Assembly: GCA_017962565.1 (NCBI GenBank)
Contig: JAGCVC010000018.1
Coordinates: forward strand, 119,730-183,729
From: Alphaproteobacteria bacterium
GTDB taxonomy: Bacteria; Pseudomonadota; Alphaproteobacteria; CAAHEQ01; UBA3637
Direction of reading: 5' to 3'
DNA: 64,000 bases
The notes under the pieces are model-generated. The model made no database searches, had not been told where the DNA came from, and saw nothing but the letters and a program-made list of their open reading frames with translations. Numbering within the stretch: position 1 is the stretch's first letter; every line of letters starts with the position of its first letter. Of this stretch, positions 42,684-51,622 are shown piece by piece. The translations under genes were made by a program, and so were the position numbers.

Positions 42684-43556
42684 ATGACAGATGAAGTATC
42701 TACAGCAATAGATGCCGCTTTTGTGAAACATTTTCAAGCAGAAGTGGTAACAGCTTATCAGCAAATGGGTTCGAAATTGCGTTCGACGGTTCGTTCAAAA
42801 AACAACGTTATTGGTGCCAGTACAACTTTCCAAGTAATCGGAAAAGGCAGTGCAACGACAAAAACGCGTAATGGTGCAATTACGGCCATGAGCCTGACAC
42901 ATACACCGGTTGAATGCACTTTGACGGATTATTATGCTGGTGCATGGGTTGATAAATTGGATGAATTAAAAGTCGGACATGATGAACGCAGAGCAATCGC
43001 ACAAATGGGTGCATATGCTTTGGGACGTAAAACAGACGATTTAATCATTACGGCATTGGATACATCAACCAATACAATCGGTTCTGCACTTTCTCCAGCA
43101 GAAATGACAAAAGCAACTATTTTGGAAGCTTTTACAAAGTTAAATGCAGCTGATGTACCAGATGATGGTGAACGTTATGCTTTGGTTGCTCCGGAACAAT
43201 GGAATCATTTGCTTGGCATTGAAGAATTTTCTTCAGCAAATTATGTCGGTGATAAAACACCATTTATTGCCGGTTGCGAAAGCCGTAAATGGTTGGGAAT
43301 TAACTGGATTATGCATACAGGTTTACCAAAAGGAACTGGTACACACACTTGTTTCATTTACCACAAAAATGCAATAGGTCACGCTGTTGGTATGGATATT
43401 AAAACAGATATCACATGGCACGGTGATTATGCAGCACACTTTGTGAACAGTATGATGAGCCAAGGTGCTTGTATGATTGATGATACCGCAGCAGTTAAGA
43501 TTATTTGTTCAGACACTTTGACTTCTGATGCAGAAGCAGAACAAGGTGAATCATAA
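42684..43556 (+). CDS. Major capsid protein
   Basis: The product is 290 residues; the ATG at 42684 has an AAGGAA site. It matches the Phage_capsid_2-like coat proteins of podoviruses (FVKHFQAEVVTAYQQMGSKLRSTVRSKNNV, DKLDELKVGHDERRAIAQMGAYALGRKTDDLIITALD, FVNSMMSQGACMIDDTAAVKI). It is predicted to have the HK97 fold. It is slightly shorter than T7 gp10A (345). An intergenic hairpin follows. Confidence 0.87.
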   Translation: MTDEVSTAIDAAFVKHFQAEVVTAYQQMGSKLRSTVRSKNNVIGASTTFQVIGKGSATTKTRNGAITAMSLTHTPVECTLTDYYAGAWVDKLDELKVGHDERRAIAQMGAYALGRKTDDLIITALDTSTNTIGSALSPAEMTKATILEAFTKLNAADVPDDGERYALVAPEQWNHLLGIEEFSSANYVGDKTPFIAGCESRKWLGINWIMHTGLPKGTGTHTCFIYHKNAIGHAVGMDIKTDITWHGDYAAHFVNSMMSQGACMIDDTAAVKIICSDTLTSDAEAEQGES

Positions 43557-43568
43557 AAATAAAACAGT

Positions 43569-43592
43569 AAAGGGGGTGTTATGCCCCCTTTA
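43569..43592 (+). other. Hairpin between capsid and tail-tube genes
   Basis: AAAGGGGG/CCCCCTTT stem with loop TGTTATG but without a T-run after it. It may be an mRNA-stabilising or partial attenuation element that lets the capsid message exceed the tail messages. Confidence 0.6.
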
Positions 43593-43616
43593 CACAACTA
43601 ATAAAAGGAGTGAAAA

Positions 43617-44186
43617 ATGGCTCAAACTGCTATTTCTTTATGTTCGAAAGCGTTAATTAAATTAGGTGCTCAACCAATATCTTCATTTGCGGAAAGCACG
43701 GCGGAAGCCGAAATAGCATCTCAACTTTATGAACCGGTTAGAGACGATTTACTGTCTGCTTATCCTTGGCGTTTTGCTACTGCACAAAAACAATTAAATC
43801 AGTTGGTCAATGCTCCAAAAGCAGATTATGCTTATGCTTATCAACTGCCAAATGATTTTTTGCGTGTTTTATCAGCAGGGGTTAATAATACCGGTCGTGG
43901 TCTTAATTATCGAATTTGCGAAAGAACATTACAATGTAATGATTCAAATGTGATATTGACTTATATTTACAATCCGCAAGAGCAAAATTATCCGCCCTTT
44001 TTCAATCAGTTATTGATTGCTAAATTAGCAGCTGAATTTTGTTTGCCCCTTACGGAAAATGCATCGAGAACCGAATTTTTAGTCAGACAAGCAAACGAAT
44101 TATTCACACGTGCAAAGTTGATTGATGCACAACAAGATATTCCAACAGGGATAACAGACTTTTCATTGATAGGAGCAAGGTTATGA
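43617..44186 (+). CDS. Tail tubular protein A (T7 gp11-like)
   Basis: The product is 189 residues with an AAGGAG site, close to the 196 of T7 gp11. It has the family pattern ISLCSKALIKLGAQPISSFAESTAEAEIASQLYEPVRDDLLSAYPWRFATAQKQL and YAYQLPNDFLRVL. It would form the gatekeeper ring under the portal. Its stop overlaps the start of the tail tubular B gene (4 bases). Confidence 0.87.
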   Translation: MAQTAISLCSKALIKLGAQPISSFAESTAEAEIASQLYEPVRDDLLSAYPWRFATAQKQLNQLVNAPKADYAYAYQLPNDFLRVLSAGVNNTGRGLNYRICERTLQCNDSNVILTYIYNPQEQNYPPFFNQLLIAKLAAEFCLPLTENASRTEFLVRQANELFTRAKLIDAQQDIPTGITDFSLIGARL

Positions 44187-46087
44187 GTCAGTTAGTCAAT
44201 CATAAAACTAATTTTACATCCGGCGCCGTTTCAATGGATTTGTTGGGCAGAACAGATCTGTCGGCTTATGATAATGGTGCATTGGAGTTGAAAAATGTAT
44301 TTATCAATCCGATTGGCGGTATTCAAAGGCGATCCGGTTTGCGTTATATTGATACAATTGCATCGGCAGTGCGTTTGATTTCCTTTACTTTCAATACAGA
44401 ACAAGTTTATTTATGTGTTGTTGGGGACAGATTTATTCGTGTTTATAAAAACGAAACATTACTGCAAACATTGGTAACGCCGTGGGTAGAAGCAGATATT
44501 CCTCAATTACGTTGGACACAAAGTGCTGATACATTATTGTTGACGCATCCGGATTATGAACCAAAGAAAATCACAAGACAAAGTAATGAAACATTTGTTT
44601 TGTCTTCTTGGGTTTTTGAAACGGATGCTGTCGGGCATAAATTTTGTCCATATGAAAAATATGATGCAAATATAAAAATGAGCGCTCAAAGTAATGGTTC
44701 TAATATATCTTTAACAACGGACAATGCTTTTTTCCAAAGTTATCATGTCGGACGGCATTTTAAAGTTGCCGGTGGAGAATTTGTTGTCAGCGCAGTTGCT
44801 GATACAACACATGCGACTGCTACTCAGGTGCAAGCAGCACAAAATTCAAGTTTGACTTTAGATTGGGCAGAAGAAGCTTTTAGCGCGCAGCACGGTTATC
44901 CCGTTTGTGTTACTTTTTATCAAGGACGTTTGGTTATCGGTGGTTCTCGCGATTTGCCAAACAAGTTATGGTTTTCAAAAAGTTTTGCAATTATGAATTT
45001 TGATGCGGGAACCGGATTAGATGATGAAGCAATCGGTTTCAGTTTGCTATCTGATCAGGTTAATGCTATTTGCGGTTTAATGCCCGGTCGTCATTTACAA
45101 GTATTTACTTCCGGTTCAGAATGGATGGTTTCCGGGGAACCTTTAACACCTCAAAGCATCCAACTAAAACGTCAAACAAGGGTAGGTTCTCCGACTTATC
45201 GTTTTGTTCCGCCTGTGGATGTTTCCGGTGCAACATTATTTGCTTCGGAAAATGGTCGGGAAATTCGGGAATTTTTGTTTGCCGATTTGGAACAAGCGTA
45301 TCAAGCAAAAAACGTATCATTATTGTCAAGTCATTTGATACAAAAACCAATAGATATGGATTACGATGCTAATCGCCGATTGGTCTATATTATTATGGAA
45401 AACGGACAAATGGCGACTTTGACCAATTATCGATCGGAAGATGTTTTGGCTTGGAGTTTGCATGAAACTGCCGGTCAATTTTTGTCGGTTTGTGTTGTTG
45501 AAAAAAATGTTTACTTTTTAATCAAACGTGGAAACAGTATTTATTTGGAAACATTTGACGATGAAGTTTTTACGGATTGTGCTTTTTTGGGCGAAGATAC
45601 AACGGCTCACACAACGTGGACAGGTTTGACACCTTTGGTTGGAAAAGAAGTTTATGTGGTTGCTGACGGGCAAATTGAAGAAAGTATGGAATTGTCCTCA
45701 TCATCCATTACTTTATCGAAAGCCATTAAAAAGTTGGAAGTTGGGTTGCCTTATAAGCATACAATTGTACCATTACCGCCGGTTGTAAATTCTTCAATGG
45801 GTAGCATACCGTTGAAAGCCGTCAGATTAATTGAAGTGCGTTTCAAAATAATTGATACGGCATCATTAAAATTGGATATCGGAAACGGTTATACGGAATT
45901 TTTGGTCAAAAAAATGAATAACGGTTACATTTTGGATGCGGTAAAAGAAAAACAAACGCAAGATGTTTGTATTCACGCTTTGGGTTGGGTGCGTAATTGC
46001 ACAACACCTTTGTGGAAAATAGAAAGTGATATTCCTTTGCCATGCAAAATTGTTTCCGTTACATGTATTATGAAAGTGAGTGAATAA
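44183..46087 (+). CDS. Tail tubular protein B (T7 gp12-like nozzle)
   Basis: The product is 634 residues (T7 gp12 about 794). N-terminal NHKTNFTSGAVSMDLLGRTDLSAYDNGALELKNVFINPIGGIQRRSGLRYI is the hallmark of these podoviral tail proteins; LRWTQSADTLLLTHPDYEP, GYPVCVTFYQGRLVIGGSRDLPNKLWFSK and LLSDQVNAICGLMPGRHLQVFTSGSEW follow. It would form the tail nozzle. No separate tail fibre gene follows, unlike T7. Confidence 0.88.
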   Translation: MSQLVNHKTNFTSGAVSMDLLGRTDLSAYDNGALELKNVFINPIGGIQRRSGLRYIDTIASAVRLISFTFNTEQVYLCVVGDRFIRVYKNETLLQTLVTPWVEADIPQLRWTQSADTLLLTHPDYEPKKITRQSNETFVLSSWVFETDAVGHKFCPYEKYDANIKMSAQSNGSNISLTTDNAFFQSYHVGRHFKVAGGEFVVSAVADTTHATATQVQAAQNSSLTLDWAEEAFSAQHGYPVCVTFYQGRLVIGGSRDLPNKLWFSKSFAIMNFDAGTGLDDEAIGFSLLSDQVNAICGLMPGRHLQVFTSGSEWMVSGEPLTPQSIQLKRQTRVGSPTYRFVPPVDVSGATLFASENGREIREFLFADLEQAYQAKNVSLLSSHLIQKPIDMDYDANRRLVYIIMENGQMATLTNYRSEDVLAWSLHETAGQFLSVCVVEKNVYFLIKRGNSIYLETFDDEVFTDCAFLGEDTTAHTTWTGLTPLVGKEVYVVADGQIEESMELSSSSITLSKAIKKLEVGLPYKHTIVPLPPVVNSSMGSIPLKAVRLIEVRFKIIDTASLKLDIGNGYTEFLVKKMNNGYILDAVKEKQTQDVCIHALGWVRNCTTPLWKIESDIPLPCKIVSVTCIMKVSE

Positions 46088-46088
46088 A

Positions 46089-46421
46089 ATGGCAGCAACA
46101 TCTTCAAGTTTTAGTGGTTTGGTTTATGAAGCATTAACCGGCAATCAAAAAAATGAATTAAAAGAAGAAAAAAGAAATGCTTTGTTGGAACAAGAAAGCA
46201 ATATTCAAAATTATAAAAAGAAATTGGCGTCTTACCGGTCTAAAATGGCCGCACAGGGAATATCCGGTATTTCAACCGGTATTCAAAACGGGTTGAAAGA
46301 GGAGACGGATGATGCAAACACATCAATTATACAAAAATTAAATCAAAAAATTAAAAATCAACAAAACAGAACGCGCAAAAAGACGTTGCTTTCCTTGGGA
46401 TTTAACGTCGGCACCAGTTGA
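46089..46421 (+). CDS. Small phage protein, gp14-like internal core candidate
   Basis: The product is 110 residues from the ATG at 46089 (a GTG at 46080 is also possible). It is helical and charged. The segment NALLEQESNIQNYKKKLASYRSKMAAQGISG resembles the N-terminal part of small internal-virion or ring-like phage proteins (T7 gp14 type). It follows the tail nozzle gene as gp13/gp14 do in T7. The assignment is tentative. Confidence 0.6.
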   Translation: MAATSSSFSGLVYEALTGNQKNELKEEKRNALLEQESNIQNYKKKLASYRSKMAAQGISGISTGIQNGLKEETDDANTSIIQKLNQKIKNQQNRTRKKTLLSLGFNVGTS

Positions 46422-46436
46422 TAAGGGAATAAGGAA

Positions 46437-46724
46437 ATGACACAGGAAAAAATACGAAAGATGAAGGATTTTTTCTTGGATGCTTTACCCGAAAAATTGT
46501 CTGCTGTACTCCAAGAGTACAACGACTTTACTGCGCAACCGGCTCCATTGGACGCAAAGTCCTTTGGAGCCTATCACACTGCTTGTAAAAATGCGCTGTC
46601 ACATATCGTTTTATTGATGAAAATGTTGCAATTGGTTGATGAAAACAACAAAGAGGAAAGTCCTGATGATTGGCTGAAAAAAGCAAGATTGGCAATGGAG
46701 GAAACAAATACTGATGATGAATAA
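46437..46724 (+). CDS. Small-terminase candidate
   Basis: The product is 95 residues with an AAGGAA site. It is acidic and helical (LPEKLSAVLQEYNDFTAQPAP, NALSHIVLLMKMLQLVDENN). It lies directly before and overlaps the large-terminase gene by 11 bases, which is the usual place of the small terminase. No DNA-binding motif is obvious, so the call rests on position and size. Confidence 0.55.
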   Translation: MTQEKIRKMKDFFLDALPEKLSAVLQEYNDFTAQPAPLDAKSFGAYHTACKNALSHIVLLMKMLQLVDENNKEESPDDWLKKARLAMEETNTDDE

Positions 46725-48177
46725 AGCAAAGTTAATCGAATTTTTGTGGATATGGAATCAAATCCAAGGTTTGACTGTTCCCGAACATCATAAAGCCATT
46801 TGCACTTTTTTGTCCGATATGCTTAAACAAAACAAAAATCAGGCACTTTTAATGGCTTTTCGTAATTCCGGAAAATCAACGTTAGTTGGCCTTTTCTGTG
46901 CTTGGGTTTTATACCAAAATCCAAACGTTCGCATTTTGATTATGTCAGCGGATTATGAGTTGGCAAAAAAGATGGTACGGAACATTAAACGCATTATTGA
47001 ACATCACCCTTTGACAGTACATTTAAAGCCAAAACAAAAAGATCAATGGGCATCCGACCGCTTTACGGTTTGTCGAAATCAAGAATTAAGGGATCCTTCT
47101 GTTTTGGCGCGTGGTATTGGTGCTAACATTACCGGCTCACGTGCAGATTTAATTGTATGTGATGATGTGGAAGTCCCAAAAAACTGCGATACGGTAAGTA
47201 AACGAAATGATTTGCGTGAAAAACTTTCGGAACTGGATTTTGTTTTGGTGCCCGGTGGTTTAATGCTTTATGTCGGAACACCACATACGAAAGAAACAAT
47301 TTACAATACAAACAATGATGGTTTTTTAAAAGGTTTTCAAACTTTTCGCTTGCCGATATTAAATGAAAAAGGACAAAGTGCATGGCCGGAACGTTTTCCT
47401 TTACCTAAAATTGAAGCAATACGCAAAAGAGCAGGGCCATTGAAATTTTTAAGCCAAATGCTTTTGAAACCGGTCAGTTTAAAAGAAGGTAGGTTAAATG
47501 CAAACGGTATAGTTTTTTATGATAGTCCGTTGGATTATCACGAAACAAATACAATGGCGGTTTTATCAATAGGACCATATCGGATGGTGTCGGCAAGTGC
47601 TTGGTGGGATCCGGCATTTGGAGCAAGTCAAACAGGTGATAATAGTGTTTTAGCGTGCGTTTTCTTTGATAAAGAAGGGCGCGCTTTTTTACATGATATT
47701 GCTTATTTGAAATCCGAGCAGATTGATAAAGCGGCAGAAAATCAGTGTAATCAGGTTGCTGATTTAATTGAAAAATATCATTTGCCTCAAATTCGAATTG
47801 AAACAAATGGTATAGGCAAATTTTTGCCTGAATTATTAAAAAAGACATTACAAGAACGACATATTGTTTGTGCGGTTCTTCCGATGCATTCACATGTTCC
47901 GAAGGCTGTTCGCATAACCGAAAGTATGGATGCCAGATTGGCAAACGGTTCTTTGTGGTTTCACGAACGGGTAAAGCACACGCCTTTAATGAACGAAATT
48001 GCTTCGTGGACACCGGATGCACGACAAATGCATGATGACGGATTGGATGCGTTGTCCGGATGTTTATTGTCCGAACCCGTTCATTTGACAAGAAACTTTC
48101 AAAATTTTGAAAGCAAAGCAGATTGGCGATATTCGCAAACATCAAGTGTTTTTACTTTGGATGACATAAAGATTTAA
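46714..48177 (+). CDS. Terminase large subunit
   Basis: The product is 487 residues. ATPase domain: Walker A AFRNSGKST (residues 48-56), IMSADYELAKKMVRN adenine-binding segment, Walker B LIVCDD with catalytic Glu nearby (145-153). Nuclease domain: WWDPAFGASQTGDNS near 297 with the first metal Asp, and LPQIRIETNGIG and HDDGLDALSG carrying the others. All expected catalytic residues are present, so DNA packaging is probably still possible. T7 gp19 is longer (586). The gene order (terminase late in the operon) is that of T7-like phages. Confidence 0.9.
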   Translation: MMNKAKLIEFLWIWNQIQGLTVPEHHKAICTFLSDMLKQNKNQALLMAFRNSGKSTLVGLFCAWVLYQNPNVRILIMSADYELAKKMVRNIKRIIEHHPLTVHLKPKQKDQWASDRFTVCRNQELRDPSVLARGIGANITGSRADLIVCDDVEVPKNCDTVSKRNDLREKLSELDFVLVPGGLMLYVGTPHTKETIYNTNNDGFLKGFQTFRLPILNEKGQSAWPERFPLPKIEAIRKRAGPLKFLSQMLLKPVSLKEGRLNANGIVFYDSPLDYHETNTMAVLSIGPYRMVSASAWWDPAFGASQTGDNSVLACVFFDKEGRAFLHDIAYLKSEQIDKAAENQCNQVADLIEKYHLPQIRIETNGIGKFLPELLKKTLQERHIVCAVLPMHSHVPKAVRITESMDARLANGSLWFHERVKHTPLMNEIASWTPDARQMHDDGLDALSGCLLSEPVHLTRNFQNFESKADWRYSQTSSVFTLDDIKI

Positions 48178-48189
48178 AAAGGAGAGAAA

Positions 48190-48612
48190 ATGACAGAAAG
48201 ATTTTTTGATGATACCGATATTTTGGCGCGTACACTTTATGGTGAAGCACGAGGAGAAGGTTTAATCGGTATAGAAGCAGTAGCAAATGTAATTTTGAAC
48301 CGAGTTGCTTTATCTCAACAACATGCGTTGTGGTGGGGAAAAACGGTTTCGGAAGTTTGTTTAAAACCTTTTCAATTTTCATGTTGGACCCCATCGGATA
48401 AAAACTTTTATCGTTTAATCCGTATTAATGATGAAAACCCCATTTTTCGATTGTGTCAGCGTGTCGCAACGCGCGCTTTAAACGGTGCTTTATCCGATAT
48501 TACACATGGTGCAACGCATTATCATTCAAAAAAAGTTAATCCAGCATGGGCAAGACGATTAACGCCTGTTTATGAATACGGCAATCATCTGTTTTACAGA
48601 GAGGTAGCCTGA
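48190..48612 (+). CDS. SleB-type cell wall hydrolase
   Basis: The product is 140 residues with an AAAGGAG site. It has the Hydrolase_2 motifs DILARTLYGEARGEGLIGIEAVANVILNRV (with the catalytic Glu) and VSEVCLKPFQFSCW. It lacks a signal peptide, so it would need a holin to reach the wall. It is the likely endolysin of the phage-like module. Confidence 0.87.
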   Translation: MTERFFDDTDILARTLYGEARGEGLIGIEAVANVILNRVALSQQHALWWGKTVSEVCLKPFQFSCWTPSDKNFYRLIRINDENPIFRLCQRVATRALNGALSDITHGATHYHSKKVNPAWARRLTPVYEYGNHLFYREVA

Positions 48613-48613
48613 T

Positions 48614-48901
48614 ATGACGGCTTTTGAATTGGAAATCGGTAAACTGATGGCACAGTTTGATAGTTTGCAACAACGATTGGATGATGTACGCAAAGGCATG
48701 GAAAATACGAATAAGCAATTAATGAAATGGCATCAAGAATTCGAAAATTTTTCGGGAGATATTATGGAAAAAATGGAAAAACGTTTCATTTTGCGTTCTG
48801 AAATTGCTCCAATCAAAGCAATGTTGTCCGTTATTGCCGTTGCAACTGTCAGTGCAATTTGCCTGACTCTTTCAGAATTATTTTTTAAACGTTTATTTTA
48901 A
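48614..48901 (+). CDS. Coiled-coil protein with C-terminal membrane helix
   Basis: The product is 95 residues. A coiled coil (about residues 5-60) precedes one membrane helix (about 68-88, AMLSVIAVATVSAICLTL). It starts 1 base after the endolysin stop. The order endolysin, coiled-coil membrane protein, small membrane protein suggests a lysis cassette (spanin- or holin-like). Confidence 0.65.
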   Translation: MTAFELEIGKLMAQFDSLQQRLDDVRKGMENTNKQLMKWHQEFENFSGDIMEKMEKRFILRSEIAPIKAMLSVIAVATVSAICLTLSELFFKRLF

Positions 48902-48914
48902 AGGAGAAAAAAAT

Positions 48915-49094
48915 ATGAATTTTATAATGGTTCATTTTGATGATGTATTGATCGCAGTAACTTCCGTTGTGACGGCTGCCAGTGCTATTTGTGCACTGAC
49001 ACCGACACCAAAAGACGATAATTTTATCGCAAAGGTCAGAAGTTTTTTAAATGTTTTGGCTTTGAATGTCGGCAAAGTTAAACCAGCAAAATAA
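48915..49094 (+). CDS. Small membrane protein, holin-like
   Basis: The product is 59 residues; the ATG follows AAGGAG. One hydrophobic segment (VLIAVTSVVTAASAICALTP) is followed by PTPKDD and a second weak helix (SFLNVLALNVGK). Similar short proteins (TPTPKDD followed by LALNVG) are common at the end of alphaproteobacterial phage lysis cassettes. It is probably a holin or holin partner. Confidence 0.7.
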   Translation: MNFIMVHFDDVLIAVTSVVTAASAICALTPTPKDDNFIAKVRSFLNVLALNVGKVKPAK

Positions 49095-49130
49095 TAGTTG
49101 TTTTTTTATCTAATCTTTATCCTTCAAAAC

Positions 49131-49161
49131 AAAAAGGGACACAAAAAAGTGTCCCTTTTTC
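49131..49161 (+). terminator. Terminator ending the phage-like operon
   Basis: AAAGGGACAC/GTGTCCCTTT stem with an A6 loop and T-run. It marks the right end of the phage-like transcript. Confidence 0.9.
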
Positions 49162-49188
49162 CAAAATCAACAGGGATGTAAGGAGGAA

Positions 49189-49404
49189 TTAGTTTGTTGA
49201 TCTTGGAATGCTTTCATCCGAAAAAGCCGTCATTGTAAAATAAAGCTTACGAATGTCTTTTTCGGACAAATCTGAAATTTCTTTTGCGGCATCTATCATC
49301 GCTTTTGTAGGAACCGCCGGTACAATGATTAAACCTTCATCATTTAATGCTTGCAGCATTTCCAAAGATTCTTCAATACGATTTGACAGTTGTAAGTCTT
49401 TCAT
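49189..49404 (-). CDS. Small protein coupled to phrR
   Basis: The product is 71 residues; the ATG at 49404 shares its A with the stop of the upstream regulator gene (TAATG) and has a GAGGAG site. It is helical and acidic (NRIEESLEMLQALNDEG, DLSEKDIRKLYFTMTAF). No family recognised. It may be a partner of the PhrR-like regulator. Confidence 0.65.
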   Translation of the reverse strand: MKDLQLSNRIEESLEMLQALNDEGLIIVPAVPTKAMIDAAKEISDLSEKDIRKLYFTMTAFSDESIPRSTN

Positions 49405-49913
49405 TAGCACTCCTCTAGATAATCGCTACCATCTGATTCAAGTTCTTCATCAGGACCTGCCATAGCTTTTATCAAATCAAAAATCTTGTGTGCCATATTT
49501 CTGTTCGGAATGCGATAATAAGCTCTCATCAATTCCAACGTTTCACGGCGATTAAGCGGATCATCATCTAATTGAGCGGTAAACTGAGCCACTTTATTTA
49601 CCCAATCTTCATTTAAAGATGCATTTTGAAGATGTCTTGGACTTAAGCTTTTTGTTTCATCTGTAATACCTTCATAAAACAAACCAATTGGTGTTTCTAA
49701 TACTTGACTGATATCCCATAAACGACTGGCACCGATACGGTTCAGACCTTTTTCATATTTCTGTACTTGTTGGAATGTCAGGCCTAATGCTTCCCCAAGT
49801 TTTTCTTGGCTTAATCCCTTTAACGTTCTATACATACGAACGCGGTTACCCACATGAACATCAACCGGATTGGGTTCCCCATCTAAACGACCGCGAGAAG
49901 ATTTTTTACTCAT
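49404..49913 (-). CDS. XRE regulator of PhrR/PraR type
   Basis: The product is 169 residues. HTH at residues 15-75 (NPVDVHVGNRVRMYRTLKGLSQEKLGEALGLTFQQVQKYEKGLNRIGASRLWDIS), which is the signature of a core alphaproteobacterial regulator family including rhizobial PhrR/PraR. In rhizobia it lies between lnt and metK; here lnt is directly upstream on the same strand, so this is a host gene, not a phage gene. Known members respond to stress or control surface traits. Confidence 0.85.
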   Translation of the reverse strand: MSKKSSRGRLDGEPNPVDVHVGNRVRMYRTLKGLSQEKLGEALGLTFQQVQKYEKGLNRIGASRLWDISQVLETPIGLFYEGITDETKSLSPRHLQNASLNEDWVNKVAQFTAQLDDDPLNRRETLELMRAYYRIPNRNMAHKIFDLIKAMAGPDEELESDGSDYLEEC

Positions 49914-49998
49914 ACGCTTGCTCCTTTAAATAGATACATACAACGTTACACTTAAAGTAACACTATTATTTTATGTTTGTCAACCGTTAATTTGTATT

Positions 49999-51486
49999 CT
50001 AGGGGCTTTTTTTGTTTAATATCAATGCAAATACAATGCATAACAGACTTAAAATTAATGGGATGCTGTTACCCAAACGTGCATAAATTGTTATGCTGTC
50101 TAATGCTTTTGGAAGAGAACCATCCAAAACCCCTTGAGTATTTAGTGGTAAAGAGGACATAATTTCTCCCCACGGATAAATAATAGCGCTGATGCCAGTT
50201 CCTGCCACACGTACTAAGGGCAATCCTTCTTCCACAGCACGCATTTGAGCCGATGCCAAATGTTGATAAGGACCGGCGGAATCGCCATACCAACCATCGT
50301 TTGTGACATTAATTAACCATTTTGGACGCGGTTGCGTTCTGTCTACGACTTGATGCGGAAAAATAACTTCATAGCAAACCAACATACCCGCCGGCGGTGC
50401 ATTTGGAATACGAATTGTTTTGACACCTGATCCTTCCTTTATATCGGAACCGATTGGAACGATTTTATCAAACGGCAATATGTTACGCAAAGGAACGTAT
50501 TCACCGAAAGGAACCAAATGTGATTTGTCGTAAAAACTTTCAATTTCCCCCATATCATTTAAAACAAAAACGCTGTTTGCTAATTGTTTTTTAGATTTAT
50601 CAGCCACGCGCAAAGATCCCGTGATTAAGGTTCCGTTTTGTCTTACTGCAGATATAGTCATTGCACGTGCATCTTCGGATACGTCTAATGGATATGGTGA
50701 TGCAGTTTCTGACCAAAGAACGTGTGTTATTTTTTCGTGATTTTTGCTTTTAGACAAACGGATGTGTTGCATGAAATTTTCTTCCGCCGCATTATCATCC
50801 CATTTTAATGTTTGTTCTATATTTGGTTGAACTAAGCGCAATTGCACTCCCCAAACATATTCGTGTGTCATTTCGTAACATCTTAAAAAACCGAATATTG
50901 CTATAAATGCAAAAGTTGAAAGATCAATTGCAGCCCAAACATATTGTTTTTTATAAATCAAAAAAGGTACGGCAAACCAAATGATGCTGAATAAAGAAAG
51001 TCCGTATACGCCCGTAACACTTGCCGTTTGAAGAACAGGTAACCATGCGGTCCAAACAGAGCCTGTTAAGTTCCAAGGGAACCCTGTGAAAAGCCAACTG
51101 CGTATCCATTCAAATATGCATAGCCACCCAGCAAAAGCAAGCACCCGCGCAAATATGTGATTAACGCGCCAACATAGCAAAGCCGGTAATCCAAAAAATA
51201 ATCCGAAAAGTAATCCAAATCCCAATGGTACAACAGGGACAAGCCAAGCAAACGCCCCATTATCAATCAACAAAGCATGGACAAGCCAGCTCATACTCAT
51301 TGCGCCTATACCAAATCCAAAACAAAAACCGCAAAGGAACATTTGTCTTTTGTTTCGCGCTTTCATAAATGCATAGAAAAATAGGGAATAAGTTAAGAAT
51401 AATAGCAGAATGCATGAATAGGGTGCAAAACCAAATCCGGATAAAAAACCGACAATTAAACAAAGAATGTAATTTTTTTTCATCAT
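49999..51486 (-). CDS. lnt: Apolipoprotein N-acyltransferase
   Basis: The product is about 495 residues; the exact start (51486 or 51483) is uncertain. About six N-terminal membrane helices precede a nitrilase-like periplasmic domain with the triad Glu (VLWSETASPYP), Lys (FYDKSHLVPFGEYVPL) and Cys (GMLVCYEVIFP). It adds the third acyl chain to lipoproteins in the inner membrane, consistent with the several lipoproteins in this window. It is followed by the phrR-like gene. Confidence 0.92.
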   Translation of the reverse strand: MMKKNYILCLIVGFLSGFGFAPYSCILLLFLTYSLFFYAFMKARNKRQMFLCGFCFGFGIGAMSMSWLVHALLIDNGAFAWLVPVVPLGFGLLFGLFFGLPALLCWRVNHIFARVLAFAGWLCIFEWIRSWLFTGFPWNLTGSVWTAWLPVLQTASVTGVYGLSLFSIIWFAVPFLIYKKQYVWAAIDLSTFAFIAIFGFLRCYEMTHEYVWGVQLRLVQPNIEQTLKWDDNAAEENFMQHIRLSKSKNHEKITHVLWSETASPYPLDVSEDARAMTISAVRQNGTLITGSLRVADKSKKQLANSVFVLNDMGEIESFYDKSHLVPFGEYVPLRNILPFDKIVPIGSDIKEGSGVKTIRIPNAPPAGMLVCYEVIFPHQVVDRTQPRPKWLINVTNDGWYGDSAGPYQHLASAQMRAVEEGLPLVRVAGTGISAIIYPWGEIMSSLPLNTQGVLDGSLPKALDSITIYARLGNSIPLILSLLCIVFALILNKKSP

Positions 51487-51563
51487 ATAATCTTTTTTAT
51501 TATTGTAACACAACGCAAAACATATTGTATTAGAAAAAAATGCTTTTTACAATCAAAAAAAAC

Positions 51564-51592
51564 TTGATTTTTTATCAAAAATTTTGTAAAAT
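51564..51592 (+). promoter_or_regulatory. Promoter of the RNase H-like gene
   Basis: TTGATT (51564-51569), 17-bp spacer, TAAAAT (51587-51592). Confidence 0.65.
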
Positions 51593-51622
51593 ATTCTAAA
51601 CTGTATTTAAAAAGGAATTCGG

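Noticed and set aside
43569..43592. Terminator after the capsid gene
   Set aside because: The stem is strong but no T-run follows, and downstream tail genes appear to depend on read-through. Annotated as a hairpin only.
38141..49161. A classical siphovirus-type (RcGTA-like) gene transfer agent
   Set aside because: No tape-measure, major tail or baseplate genes are present; portal and tail-tube genes are podoviral.
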